A DNA stretch of 64,000 nucleotides. It comes from TWA4 sp964613155 (GTDB taxonomy: Bacteria > Bacillota > Clostridia > Lachnospirales > Lachnospiraceae). The stretch is taken from the NCBI GenBank assembly GCA_964613155.1, contig CAZTHP010000001.1, positions 1 through 64,000 on the forward strand, written 5' to 3'. The notes below the pieces were generated by a model, which was given only the letters and a program-made list of their open reading frames with translations, was not told where the DNA came from and ran no database searches. Below are positions 26,818 through 35,881 of the stretch, in pieces. Numbering within the stretch: the stretch's first letter is position 1; each line of letters starts with the position of its first letter. A program made the position numbers and the translations under genes.

Positions 26818-27687
26818 ATGTATAAGATTACAAAGGTGATTAACAACAATATTGTCTGTTCTTTAGATGAAAAGGGACAGGAAGTCATCTTGCGCGGTCG
26901 GGGGATCGGATTCCAGAAGAAAAAGGGGGAGGAGATACCGGAACGCGAAGTAGAGAAGATCTATAAGATGACTGGTACAAAGCGTATGAACAGGCTGGAA
27001 CAGCTTTTAGAGGAGATTCCGCCGGAATATGTGGATGTTTCAACAGAGATTATTGAATATGCGGCGCAAACGCTGCAAAAACGCCTGAGTGGAAATCTTT
27101 ATATCACGCTTACCGATCATATCAGTTTTGCAATCAGCAGAAAGCAGGATTCTTTAGAGTATCAGAATGTAATGCTGCCGGAAATTAAGTGCTTCTACAG
27201 ACCGGAGTATGAAATCGGCCTGTATGCGCTGGATTTAATCGAAAAGCAGCTGGGCATTCGGCTGATCCAGGATGAAGCAGGATTTATTGCCCTGCACATC
27301 GTGAACGCAGAACTGGAAACCAATATGTCTGACATGTATCAGATCACAGAGCTCATTCGAGATGTGTTTGAGATCATACGTGTCTACTATGGCAGAGATT
27401 ACAATCCAGATTCTTTGGATTACGAGCGTTTCGTAACACATTTAAAGTATTTTTCTCAGCGATTATTTCAAAATGCAGTAGTAAAGACCGATCAGGGCGG
27501 TCTGGGCGAGATGCTTCGGCTGCATTATACACAGGATTATAACTGTGCATTGAAGATTAAAAGCTTTGTTCAGGCAAAGTATAAAAAAATCGTTTCAGAA
27601 GAAGAAGTATCGTTCTTAACGATTCATCTGCACCGGCTTTTTATGGCAGGAGAGCAGGAAGCGTATTCTTCTGACAGCGAATCCTGA
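26818..27687 (+). CDS. BglG-family transcriptional antiterminator, GlcT/LicT type
   Basis: The 289-residue protein has an N-terminal RNA-binding domain (YKITKVINNNIVCSLDEKG, residues 2-20, to about 55) and two PTS regulation domains. PRD1 includes LTDHISFAISR and IEKQLGIRLIQDEAGFIALHI; PRD2 includes FVTHLKYFSQRLF and EEVSFLTIHLHRLF, with His residues available for phosphorylation. It sits directly before a glucose-type PTS gene and both have RAT switches, so glucose-responsive control as with B. subtilis GlcT is the best reading. Confidence 0.9.
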   Translation: MYKITKVINNNIVCSLDEKGQEVILRGRGIGFQKKKGEEIPEREVEKIYKMTGTKRMNRLEQLLEEIPPEYVDVSTEIIEYAAQTLQKRLSGNLYITLTDHISFAISRKQDSLEYQNVMLPEIKCFYRPEYEIGLYALDLIEKQLGIRLIQDEAGFIALHIVNAELETNMSDMYQITELIRDVFEIIRVYYGRDYNPDSLDYERFVTHLKYFSQRLFQNAVVKTDQGGLGEMLRLHYTQDYNCALKIKSFVQAKYKKIVSEEEVSFLTIHLHRLFMAGEQEAYSSDSES

Positions 27688-27733
27688 TTCGGGATTGGAT
27701 CAGGAACGGAACACAAATAAAAAGTATGTAACA

Positions 27734-27762
27734 GGATCGTGACTGGTAATGCAGGCGAGACC
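27734..27762 (+). promoter_or_regulatory. RAT antiterminator element before ptsG
   Basis: It matches the first RAT at 27 of 29 positions. The two differences (position 5 T to C, position 24 A to G) turn a U-A pair into C-G in the expected stem. Confidence 0.88.
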
Positions 27763-27864
27763 TGAGTACAGAGGAAAGCAGAGAGGAGTCTTCTGATCGC
27801 ATTAAGAGCGATGAGAGGGATGCTTTTATTTGGTTGCTTCTGTACTCCGGTTTCGCTTTTTTTT
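27755..27864 (+). terminator. RAT-controlled terminator before ptsG
   Basis: A long hairpin: GCG-ACC-GAGTACAGA pairs with TCTGTACTC-GGT-CGC and ends in eight T. Its 5' arm overlaps the RAT. The following 227 bases to ptsG show no other clear signal. Confidence 0.8.
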
Positions 27865-28091
27865 ATGCGAGTAGCGATGAAAATGCTGGAATAAAAAGTG
27901 AATTTGAAATCACTTTGCAAAAGTCAGAAGGATGACATAAAAATGTTTTTTTAGAGCAAGCTAATGGTATTCTTTTTGTATTCTTTTGCAGTTCGGTAAG
28001 TCCTGTTTACAGATAAAGTAACATGGCATTTGGAAAATGCCGGGTTAAATGAACATTTGGCTGCTGTGTACAGCCGGAAAAGGAGATTTGT

Positions 28092-30248
28092 ATGAAAGAT
28101 AAGATTTTTGGTATCTTACAGCGTGTGGGCAGATCCTTTATGCTGCCGATCGCAATTCTTCCCGTAGCAGGTCTGTTCCTGGGAATTGGTGGTTCTTTTA
28201 CCAATACGACTATGCTGGAAACCTATAATTTAATGGGTGTTATGGGACCTGGTACAGCAATTTATGCATTCTTAACCGTATTAAGTGATGCTGGTAACAT
28301 TGTATTTGGCAACTTGCCGATCATCTTTGCAATGGGATGTGCAATCGGTATGGCACAGAAAGAAAAAGAAGTTGCAGCTTTATCCGCAGCGATCGCATTC
28401 TTTATCATGCATTCTGCAATTGGCGCAATGATCAACATTCATGGCGGTGCAGAAGCAATGTTAAATGGTTCTACTGCAAGTGTATGCGGTATTACTTCTT
28501 TACAGATGGGTGTATTCGGCGGTATCCTCGTTGGTCTGGGTGTTGCAGCGCTGCACAATCGTTTCTACAAGATTCAGCTGCCTCAGGTACTGTCCTTCTT
28601 CGGCGGCACTCGTTTCGTTCCGATCATCAGTTCCGTTGTATATCTGTTCGTTGGTATTTTGATGTTCTTTATCTGGCCTACCATTCAGGCTGGTATTTAT
28701 GCAGTAGGTGATCTGGTACGCAGCTCTGGTTATGCAGGAACCTGGCTGTATGGTTTCATGGAAAGACTGCTGATTCCTTTCGGTCTGCATCATGTATTCT
28801 ATTTACCTTTCTGGCAGACTGGTGTCGGCGGTGCTCTGGAAGTTGGCGGTCAGCTGATCGAAGGTGCACAGAACATTTTCTTTGCACAGCTGGCAGATCC
28901 GACTACAAGTGTATTTAGTATTGAAGCAACTCGTTTCATGACCGGTAAATTCCCGATGATGATCTTTGGTCTGCCGGGTGCAGCACTGGCTATGTATAAA
29001 TGTGCAAAACCGGAAAAAAGAGAACAGGTTGGCGGTCTGCTGATTTCTGCAGCACTGACTTCTATGCTGACTGGTATTACCGAACCTCTGGAATTTACAT
29101 TCCTGTTCGTTGCTCCCTTACTGTATGGTATTCACTGTGTATTTGCTGGTTTAGCTTATATGCTGATGCATGTCTTTAAAGTAGGCGTTGGTATGACATT
29201 CTCCGGCGGTATCATCGACTTTGTTCTGTTCGGTGTGATGCAGGGCAGCGCAAAAACAAACTGGGTGATGATGATTCCTGTAGGTATCGTATATTTCATC
29301 GTATATTACCTTCTGTTCCGTTTCCTGATCACAAAAATGGATCTGAAAACACCTGGACGTGACGATGAAGGCGAAGTAAAACTGTATACAAGAGCTGATG
29401 TGAATGCAAGAAAAGCTGGCGAAAACGCAGCAGTTTCCACAGCAGCAGAAGATCCGGTTTCTGCTATGATCGAAGTAGGTCTTGGCGGACGTGATAATAT
29501 TTCTGATATCGATTGTTGTGCAACTCGTCTTCGTGTAACGGTAGCAGACGGAAGTAAAGTAAACGAAGCACTGTTAAAAAGCAGCGGCGCAGCTGGCGTT
29601 GTGAAAAAAGGAAATGGTATCCAGGTTATTTATGGTCCCAGTGTGAATATCGTAAAAGCAAATCTGGAAGAATTCCTGGCAAAACATGCACCTGTTACGA
29701 TGGAAGATCTGATGGGCGGCAGTGAAGAAGCTTCTAAACAGGAAGCAGAAGGCGCAAAAGAAGCAGCAAAGGAAAATACCGCAGCAAAAAATACAGCGGT
29801 AAAGACGATTGCAGCACCTTTAAATGGTAGAGTAATGCCTTTAAGCGAAGTTGAAGATGGCGTATTTTCTGAAGGAATGCTTGGTGAAGGCGCAGCGATC
29901 GAACCCGTATCCGGCGAAGTAACAGCACCTTGCAACGGCGAGATCAGCATGGTATTTGATACCAAACATGCAATTGGACTGGTAACAGAAGACGGCGTTG
30001 AATTATTAATTCACGTAGGAATTGATACCGTTCAGTTGAATGGTAAATGTTTTGATGTAAAAGTACAGGCTGGCGATCAGGTTAAAGTAGGTGATCTGTT
30101 AGCAGTTGTTGATCTGGAAGGCATCAAAGCAGCAGGCTATCGCACAGTAACACCGGTAATTGTATCCAATACCGATGATTATGCAAGTGTAACGATCGCT
30201 GCATCTGGTGATGTAAAAGCAGGCGCAGATCTCTTAAACGTACAGTAA
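28092..30248 (+). CDS. ptsG: Glucose-type PTS transporter, EIICBA fusion
   Basis: The 718-residue protein has the IIC-IIB-IIA order of Gram-positive PtsG. IIC (about 1-420) opens with ILQRVGRSFMLPIAILPVAG and has the substrate motif GITEPLEFTFLF. IIB (about 455-540) has its phospho-Cys in SDIDCCATRLRV. An Ala/Glu/Lys-rich linker leads to IIA (about 580-718) with the phospho-His in ELLIHVGIDTV. It takes up and phosphorylates glucose or a close analogue. AAAGGAG precedes the ATG; regulation is by the RAT switch upstream. Confidence 0.92.
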   Translation: MKDKIFGILQRVGRSFMLPIAILPVAGLFLGIGGSFTNTTMLETYNLMGVMGPGTAIYAFLTVLSDAGNIVFGNLPIIFAMGCAIGMAQKEKEVAALSAAIAFFIMHSAIGAMINIHGGAEAMLNGSTASVCGITSLQMGVFGGILVGLGVAALHNRFYKIQLPQVLSFFGGTRFVPIISSVVYLFVGILMFFIWPTIQAGIYAVGDLVRSSGYAGTWLYGFMERLLIPFGLHHVFYLPFWQTGVGGALEVGGQLIEGAQNIFFAQLADPTTSVFSIEATRFMTGKFPMMIFGLPGAALAMYKCAKPEKREQVGGLLISAALTSMLTGITEPLEFTFLFVAPLLYGIHCVFAGLAYMLMHVFKVGVGMTFSGGIIDFVLFGVMQGSAKTNWVMMIPVGIVYFIVYYLLFRFLITKMDLKTPGRDDEGEVKLYTRADVNARKAGENAAVSTAAEDPVSAMIEVGLGGRDNISDIDCCATRLRVTVADGSKVNEALLKSSGAAGVVKKGNGIQVIYGPSVNIVKANLEEFLAKHAPVTMEDLMGGSEEASKQEAEGAKEAAKENTAAKNTAVKTIAAPLNGRVMPLSEVEDGVFSEGMLGEGAAIEPVSGEVTAPCNGEISMVFDTKHAIGLVTEDGVELLIHVGIDTVQLNGKCFDVKVQAGDQVKVGDLLAVVDLEGIKAAGYRTVTPVIVSNTDDYASVTIAASGDVKAGADLLNVQ

Positions 30249-30375
30249 GTCGTTTACAAAGAAGGGAATTTAAGGAATCCTGCAATCGGTAAGTAAACGG
30301 AAGCGATTTTGTAATGCGGAAAAATGGATTCCGTAATGCGAAAAAGTGAACACTGGATAGGTAGGATTTCGAAAA

Positions 30376-30424
30376 TAAAAAAGTGGCATTGGAAGTTTTT
30401 AAAACTCTGATGCCGCTTTTTTTA
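30376..30424 (+). terminator. Terminator after ptsG
   Basis: AAAAAGTGGCAT pairs with ATGCCGCTTTTT, with inner AGTTTT/AAAACT. Confidence 0.8.
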
Positions 30425-30635
30425 TCCTCAAAAAGAGTTATTTGCAGGTACAAAGTTTTCTTCGTTTTGGATAGGAAAATCGAAAAGGAAAAAGAGAAAC
30501 CGTTTCTTTTTCGGTCTTTGGTGCTAAATTGCATGAAAATTTTCGTATCATTGTACGAATTGAACAGTAAAAAACTTGCTATACGCTTTTAGTTTTGGTA
30601 AAATGTAAGAAGATTGATCGCTGTTTTAGGAAAAT

Positions 30636-30686
30636 GACGGTTTGCCGCAGCACAGAGGTTTATAGGGCTGCCAGAGCAGGCCGTTT
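30636..30686 (+). promoter_or_regulatory. Hairpin with T tract in the leader of the molybdenum operon
   Basis: ACGG, GCC and GCAGC on the 5' side can pair with GCTGC, GGC and CCGT on the 3' side, followed by TTTTTT, 50 bases before the operon start. It may be a terminator that controls entry into the operon. I do not recognise the Moco riboswitch consensus. The rest of the 487-base gap holds the ptsG terminator and nothing else clear. Confidence 0.5.
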
Positions 30687-30735
30687 TTTCGAAGAAGATG
30701 ACAGCTATTAAATAAAGAAAGGTAGTATAGCAACA

Positions 30736-31755
30736 ATGGATAAGGTGAGAGTACAAGATGCAGTAGGAATGGTTTTATGTCATGATATTACAGAAATTGT
30801 TCCGGGGGTAGTAAAGGATGCGGCATTCCGGAAAGGACATATCATTCGGGAAGAAGATGTGGAGAAGCTTTTAAATTTAGGAAAAGCCCATATTTATGTC
30901 TACAATCTGGAAGATGGTTATGTACATGAGAACGATGCTGCTGCACGTATGGTAAAAGCGGCCTGTGGACAGGGTCTGCGTCAGAGCGAGGTAAAAGAAG
31001 GCAAAATCAGTCTTTATGCAGATTATAAAGGGGTACTGAAGATTAATCTGGATGCTTTATACGCTGTGACAGAAGATCCGGAAATCTGCTTTGCAACCAT
31101 TCATGGCAATAAATTAGTAGAAGAAGGCAGTATGGTAGCCAGCACTCGTGTCATTCCGCTGGTTGTAGAGGAAGAAAAACTGGCAGCATTTGAAAAAGTC
31201 TGTGCAGAGATGGGTCCGGTTGTACAGGTTCTTCCGATGAAAGCGGCAAAGATTGGTATGGTTACAACAGGTTCAGAGATTTTAACGGGTCGTATTACAG
31301 ATAAATTTGGTCCAGTTCTGGAAGCAAAAGCAAAAGAATTAGGTTGTGAGATCGTGGGACAGGTATTTCCTGGCGATGATCGCGAAGCCATCACAAAAGC
31401 AATCCTGGATTTTATCGACCAGGGTGTTGATATGGTAGAAGTAACCGGCGGTATGTCTGTCGATCCGGATGATATGACACCGGCAGCAATTCGTGCCTGT
31501 GGCGGAGAAGTGGTGACATATGGTGCTCCTGTTCTGCCCGGAGCGATGTTTATGCTTTCCTATGTCAAAGGAATCCCGGTTGTTGGTCTTCCTGGCTGTG
31601 TTATGTATGCAAAACGGACAGTATATGACTTGACGGTGCCTCGTATTTTGACAGGTGAAAAATTAACCCGCAAAGATTTTACCCATTTGGCACATGGCGG
31701 ACAATGTCAGAATTGTAAAGTTTGCGTATATCCGAACTGCGGATTTGGTGCTTAA
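30736..31755 (+). CDS. MoeA-like molybdopterin-binding protein with C-terminal cysteine motif
   Basis: The 339-residue protein carries a molybdopterin-binding fold (about 170-305; KIGMVTTGSEILTGRITDKF, EVTGGMSVDPDDMTP, LPGAMFMLSYVKGIPVVGLP) after an N-terminal MoeA-like region. The tail GGQCQNCKVCVYPNCGFG has four Cys in a C-x2-C-x2-C-x4-C pattern, typical of the version found in selenium-dependent molybdenum hydroxylase loci. It probably handles molybdenum insertion or cofactor transfer. It leads the operon that includes DUF3343, yedF and yqeBC. Confidence 0.85.
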   Translation: MDKVRVQDAVGMVLCHDITEIVPGVVKDAAFRKGHIIREEDVEKLLNLGKAHIYVYNLEDGYVHENDAAARMVKAACGQGLRQSEVKEGKISLYADYKGVLKINLDALYAVTEDPEICFATIHGNKLVEEGSMVASTRVIPLVVEEEKLAAFEKVCAEMGPVVQVLPMKAAKIGMVTTGSEILTGRITDKFGPVLEAKAKELGCEIVGQVFPGDDREAITKAILDFIDQGVDMVEVTGGMSVDPDDMTPAAIRACGGEVVTYGAPVLPGAMFMLSYVKGIPVVGLPGCVMYAKRTVYDLTVPRILTGEKLTRKDFTHLAHGGQCQNCKVCVYPNCGFGA

Positions 31756-31760
31756 TTTGT

Positions 31761-31997
31761 ATGCGTAAAAAAGTGCAGACGCTGATCATTACGTTTACAA
31801 CAACGATGAAGGCGATGAAGATGGAATCCTGTTGTAAAGCGATGGGAGTACCGGGGCGTTTGATCCCGGTTCCCGGCGAAATTACAGCAGGATGCGGTCT
31901 TGCCTGGAGTGCGAGACCGGAAGAACGGGAAATTCTGGAACAGATTTTAAAGGAATGCGAACTGGAAGCAGAAGGCATTTATGAAATTCTGTTTTAA
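31761..31997 (+). CDS. DUF3343 family putative Se/S carrier protein
   Basis: This 78-residue protein contains MKMESCCKAMGVPGRLIPVP and a second conserved Cys in ITAGCGLAW, the DUF3343 pattern. The family is linked by gene neighbourhood to selenium-dependent molybdenum hydroxylases and is thought to carry selenium or sulfur on its cysteines. The ATG at 31761 lies five bases after the preceding stop; translation is probably coupled, as the ribosome site is weak. Confidence 0.82.
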   Translation: MRKKVQTLIITFTTTMKAMKMESCCKAMGVPGRLIPVPGEITAGCGLAWSARPEEREILEQILKECELEAEGIYEILF

Positions 31998-32090
31998 GCA
32001 AGAAGCAATCGGGAAATTTGCTTTTGGTTTCTGTTTTTTAGCATGGAAGTGTTGATTAATCGAAACATGACAGAAAGGATAGGGAAAAGG

Positions 32091-32771
32091 ATGGAAAAGA
32101 CAGTCAATGCGTTGGGACTTGCTTGCCCACTCCCCGTTGTGGAGACAAAGAAAGCGTTGGAGACGATGACAGAAGCTGGTGTGCTCACAGTTTTGGTTGA
32201 CAATGAGATCGCTGTGCAGAATGTTTCTCGGTTTGCCGCTTCCAGACAGCTGGAGGTAAAATCAGAAAAGATCAGTGATACGGAATTTCGGATTCGGATT
32301 TTAACAGCAGCGGTGCAGACAGAGGCACAGGCGGCAGAAGGTAACGCGATTGGAACGGATGGAATCAATGGGGGCAATGGAGTCGATGCTGCGGCAGCAG
32401 AAGCTGAGCCGGTTTGTCTTTTAGATGGAAGACGAAAAGGATTGGTTGTGGCAATCGGCAGTCAGGAAATGGGAAGCGGTGCAGAGGCATTAGGCAAATC
32501 TTTGATGAAAGCCTTTCTCTTTGCCTTGACGAAGCAGGATCAGTTGCCTGAAACGATGTTATTTTTTAATTCCGGTGCGAATTTAACCTGTGAAGGCAGC
32601 GATTCGCTGGAGGATTTAAAGGAATTGGAAGCACAGGGTGTAGAAATTTTAACCTGTGGAACCTGTTTGGATTTCTATAATCTGAAAGAAAAGCTGGCAA
32701 TCGGCGGTGTTACGAATATGTATGTGATCGTCGAAAAGATGGAACAGGCATCGCTTGTTATAAAACCTTGA
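32091..32771 (+). CDS. yedF: Selenium metabolism protein YedF (TusA + DsrE-like)
   Basis: The 226-residue protein starts with a TusA-like domain (VNALGLACPLPVVETKKALE, with the Cys in CPxP) and continues after an Ala/Gly/Glu-rich linker (about 70-110) into a DsrE/F-like domain with TCGTCLDFYNLKEKLAIG. YedF proteins accompany selenium utilisation and selenium-dependent molybdenum enzymes. ATG 32091 is chosen because GGAAAAGG precedes it and the TusA domain begins there; ATG 32043 would add 16 residues without homology. Confidence 0.88.
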   Translation: MEKTVNALGLACPLPVVETKKALETMTEAGVLTVLVDNEIAVQNVSRFAASRQLEVKSEKISDTEFRIRILTAAVQTEAQAAEGNAIGTDGINGGNGVDAAAAEAEPVCLLDGRRKGLVVAIGSQEMGSGAEALGKSLMKAFLFALTKQDQLPETMLFFNSGANLTCEGSDSLEDLKELEAQGVEILTCGTCLDFYNLKEKLAIGGVTNMYVIVEKMEQASLVIKP

Positions 32772-32807
32772 TCCAGTGAGAAATACAAATGGGATGCGGG
32801 GATAGTT

Positions 32808-33662
32808 ATGAAGGATTTTTTGAAAGAGAAACTAGTCATCGTGCGCGGCGGCGGAGATTTAGCCACTGGTACGATTCATAAACTGCATCGAATGGGATTT
32901 CCAGTTATTATTCTGGAAATCCCAAATCCTTCTTCTATAAGAAGATACGTGGCTTTTTCCGAAGCAGTTTATGAAGGGACGATGACGATAGAGGGGGTTA
33001 CATGCCGTTTCTGCGGAGATGTTTCGACGCTTTCCGATGCAAAAGAAGCGGCTTGGAATGTTTTGGAAAAGGGTGAGATTCCCTTATTTGCCGATTCGCA
33101 GGGAAGACTGATTCCATATTTGAAGCCTTGGGCAGTGGTGGATGCAATCATCGCTAAAAAAAATCTGGGAACTTCTCGGACGATGGCACCGGTAACGGTT
33201 GCGCTTGGTCCTGGTTTTACAGCAGGTGAAGATGTGGATGTAGTCGTGGAAACAAAGCGGGGGCATAATCTGGGACGACTTTTATATGAAGGAAGTGCTG
33301 AACCGAACAGTGGAATTCCCGGTATTATCGCTGGTTATGGACGGGAACGCGTCAATCATGCAGAAACAGCAGGGATTCTTTACAGTGTTCGTAAAATCGG
33401 CGATTTGGTAAAAGCAGGCGAAACAATTGCAGTGATCCGAACCGAAGATTCCTTAGGGGATGTGGATTATGTCGAAGTGAAAAGCAAGATCAGCGGTGTT
33501 TTGCGGGGGATGATCCGAGATGGTTATCCTGTCACAAGAGGCTTTAAAATTGCAGATATTGATCCGCGGGAATCGGAACAGAAAAATTGTTTTACGATTT
33601 CCGATAAAGCAAGATGTATCGCAGGCGGTGTAGCAGAAGCACTGCTGTCTGCATGGGAGTGA
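32808..33662 (+). CDS. yqeB: Selenium-dependent molybdenum hydroxylase maturation protein YqeB
   Basis: The 284-residue protein matches the EF2563/YqeB family. It begins with a Rossmann-like segment KLVIVRGGGDLATGTIHKLH and has IIAKKNLGTSRTMAPVTVALGPGFTAG and ETKRGHNLGRLLYEGSA in the centre. It has no known catalytic assignment but occurs with YqeC, YedF and selenium-dependent xanthine dehydrogenases. It lies 37 bases after yedF, with GGGGAT as the ribosome site. Confidence 0.9.
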   Translation: MKDFLKEKLVIVRGGGDLATGTIHKLHRMGFPVIILEIPNPSSIRRYVAFSEAVYEGTMTIEGVTCRFCGDVSTLSDAKEAAWNVLEKGEIPLFADSQGRLIPYLKPWAVVDAIIAKKNLGTSRTMAPVTVALGPGFTAGEDVDVVVETKRGHNLGRLLYEGSAEPNSGIPGIIAGYGRERVNHAETAGILYSVRKIGDLVKAGETIAVIRTEDSLGDVDYVEVKSKISGVLRGMIRDGYPVTRGFKIADIDPRESEQKNCFTISDKARCIAGGVAEALLSAWE

Positions 33663-33704
33663 TCGGAAGGAATCGGAATGATTTTCAGCTGGTTGAGGTG
33701 AAAA

Positions 33705-34445
33705 ATGGGACATGTAATTGCTTATGTAGGGGCAGGTGGTAAAACATCTTCGATTTTGGAAGATGCACTGCGCCTTCAAACGAAACCGAAACGTTTGGTT
33801 GTCACAACGACCACACATATGCGGCGGCCGCAAAGAATTCCGGAAGGTACGGATCAGCTGACTGAAACGGTAGAAGAAGCTGCTTGGCGTTTAGACCGGG
33901 GCGAAGTCGTCTGGTATGGACATCCGGCAGGTGGGAGACGATTTGCAGGTCCCTCACCAGAAGAATGGGAAGCACTTTGTGGTATGACGGATTATATTTT
34001 AGTAGAAGCAGACGGTTCCAAACGACTTCCAGTAAAAATTCCGGCTGCGCATGAACCCGTTATTCCAACGCATACCGATCAAATCCGCGTCGTTATGGGC
34101 ATGAGCGGACTGGGAAAACCGTTGAACGAAGTTTGTCATCGTTTGCCGCTGATTTTGGAATTGCTGGAAAAAGAAGAAACTGATTGCTTAACCGAGCAGG
34201 ATTATCAAAAAATTTTGCTGCAGGGCTATTTTCTTCCTTTACAAAAACGATTTCCCGCCTGCTCTTTGGAATTGTATTTGAATCAGGTAGACGAAAGCAA
34301 CATGGCACTTTTGGAGCCAGCAAAACGAATTGGAAGTGCTGTGGCAGATGCAGTCGGTGGAATCACGGTTCAGTATACAAATTATACGAGAGCATTATTA
34401 GAAAACATTAAAGCAGGAAACTCCGACTTTGATAAGTCGGAGTAG
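33705..34445 (+). CDS. yqeC: Putative selenium-dependent hydroxylase accessory protein YqeC
   Basis: The 246-residue protein has the P-loop-like opening IAYVGAGGKTSSI, the family motif VVTTTTHMRRP and the acid patch LVEADGSKRLPVKIPAAHEPVIP. YqeC is found only with the selenium-dependent molybdenum hydroxylase set. It follows yqeB directly, with GAGGTG before the ATG. A repeat array separates it from xdhC. Confidence 0.9.
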   Translation: MGHVIAYVGAGGKTSSILEDALRLQTKPKRLVVTTTTHMRRPQRIPEGTDQLTETVEEAAWRLDRGEVVWYGHPAGGRRFAGPSPEEWEALCGMTDYILVEADGSKRLPVKIPAAHEPVIPTHTDQIRVVMGMSGLGKPLNEVCHRLPLILELLEKEETDCLTEQDYQKILLQGYFLPLQKRFPACSLELYLNQVDESNMALLEPAKRIGSAVADAVGGITVQYTNYTRALLENIKAGNSDFDKSE

Positions 34446-34563
34446 TTTACTAGCAGTTGGTTTACTAGCAGTTGGTCTACTAGCAGTTGGTTTACTAGTG
34501 GTTGGTTCATTAGTAGTTAGTTTATTAGTGGTTGATTGACTACCGGTTGGTTCACTAGTGCTT
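34444..34563. repeat. 16-bp tandem array
   Basis: Seven to eight copies of TTTACTAGCAGTTGGT and variants lie between yqeC and the ribosome site of xdhC. Confidence 0.9.
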
Positions 34564-34590
34564 TTGTTTTGTTTAGGAAGTGGTTGAAAC

Positions 34591-35760
34591 ATGTATCAGA
34601 AAATTGCAAAGGAAATTCTGAATCGAAAAAAAGTGAAGCTTTCGGTTATTTTAAATGGAAAAGATCAAGGAAAGCAGATAGTTTTTCAGAATCGAAATGA
34701 ACTTTTGATGAAAGATGCAGGGATTGAAGAAGAATCCCTTATTTTCCAGGAAGCGCAAAAACAGGTGGTTACAGGTATTTCAAACTGTTTGGAAACGGAG
34801 ATTTTTACGGAAATTCTTACAGAGGAACCACAGCTTGTAATCTTGGGCGGCGGTCATGTAGCAGCAGCCCTTTGTCATATGGCATCGTTGACGGGATTTC
34901 ATGTTACGATTGTAGAAGATCGGCCGGATATGGCAGGGAAAGAACGGTTTCCCGATGCAGATGCGATTATTTGCCAGTCTTTTGAAGACTTATCTCCGGT
35001 TTTAAAAGAGCAGGGAGAAAATAGTTTTTACGTAATTGTCACACGTGGGCACCAATCCGATCAGATTTGTCTGGAACAGGTGCTTCGGTATGAATATACG
35101 TATCTGGGTGTGATCGGAAGTCGGCAAAAAACGGCGCATTGTCGTAAGCTTTTGCAGGAGCATGGATTTCGAAATGCCGAAATCGCATCGATTCATATGC
35201 CGATTGGCCTGAATATCGGTGCACAGTCACCGGAAGAAATTGCCATTAGCATTTTGGCGGAAATGATTCAGGAAAAAAATCGGAGACAATCAGAAGGATT
35301 GACACCGGAAATCTGGGAATGGATCGCAGCACATCCAGGTGAGCGCGCTGTTTTGTGTACGATTATTGAAAAACGTGGTTCTGCGCCACGTGGAGTCGGA
35401 AGCCGTATGCTGTACCGAAAGGCGGCAAGTAAACAGTTGATTACGGAAACGGCAAGGAACGGACAAGCAGTTGCAGAAAGTACAGGGGATGAGCAAGTGC
35501 TTGCAGAAAATACAGGAAATGAGCAAGCAGTTTTTGAAAGAAAAGCAGTAAACGAGGAAATGCCGATGAAAACAAATGAGCAGGTTATTGGCACGATCGG
35601 CGGCGGTGCGTTAGAATATGCGGTGATACAGGAAGCTGCGCGATTAAAAAAAGACGAGCTCAAACTTGCCTGGTTTCATCTAAGCAGTGCAGAAGGCGCA
35701 CAGCTTGGGATGGTCTGCGGCGGTACAGTACGCGTATTGATGCAGGAGATTTCCTGTTGA
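34591..35760 (+). CDS. xdhC: XdhC family molybdenum cofactor insertion/sulfuration protein
   Basis: The 389-residue protein carries the XdhC Rossmann domain first (PQLVILGGGHVAAALCHMAS, about 80-225) and the XdhC/CoxI domain second (LCTIIEKRGSAPRGVGSRML, IGTIGGGALEYAVIQEA). XdhC binds and sulfurates the cofactor for xanthine-dehydrogenase-like enzymes. Between MLYRK and the GTIGGG motif is an acidic insert of about 50 residues made of 10-residue repeats (QAVAESTGDE, QVLAENTGNE). No hydroxylase subunit gene is within the window. Confidence 0.88.
   Translation: MYQKIAKEILNRKKVKLSVILNGKDQGKQIVFQNRNELLMKDAGIEEESLIFQEAQKQVVTGISNCLETEIFTEILTEEPQLVILGGGHVAAALCHMASLTGFHVTIVEDRPDMAGKERFPDADAIICQSFEDLSPVLKEQGENSFYVIVTRGHQSDQICLEQVLRYEYTYLGVIGSRQKTAHCRKLLQEHGFRNAEIASIHMPIGLNIGAQSPEEIAISILAEMIQEKNRRQSEGLTPEIWEWIAAHPGERAVLCTIIEKRGSAPRGVGSRMLYRKAASKQLITETARNGQAVAESTGDEQVLAENTGNEQAVFERKAVNEEMPMKTNEQVIGTIGGGALEYAVIQEAARLKKDELKLAWFHLSSAEGAQLGMVCGGTVRVLMQEISC
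35464..35553 (+). repeat. 30-bp coding tandem repeat inside xdhC
   Basis: Three units at 35464, 35494 and 35524 begin CAAGCAGTTGCAGAAA or close variants. The unit keeps frame and lengthens a loop before the GTIGGG motif. Confidence 0.9.
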
Positions 35761-35787
35761 TTTCTTGTTGATTTTTTGTTGATGATA

Positions 35788-35875
35788 GGACGTTCTGCCA
35801 TTCGTCACAGACAAATGCTGCATAAGCAGCGAGAATCCACAAAGTGGATCAGTCTGTGACTTGTCGGCGGAATGT
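35788..35875. ncRNA. Candidate structured RNA: three-way junction between xdhC and ridA
   Basis: Stem GTCACAGAC (35804-35812)/GTCTGTGAC (35852-35860) encloses two perfect hairpins: GCTGC-ATAA-GCAGC and ATCCAC-AAA-GTGGAT. Below a small internal loop, TTCTGCC (35793-35799) pairs with GGCGGAA (35866-35872). Almost every base from 35793 to 35872 is used. It could be transcribed from either strand; no known family is recognised. Confidence 0.55.
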
Positions 35876-35881
35876 TGTTTT

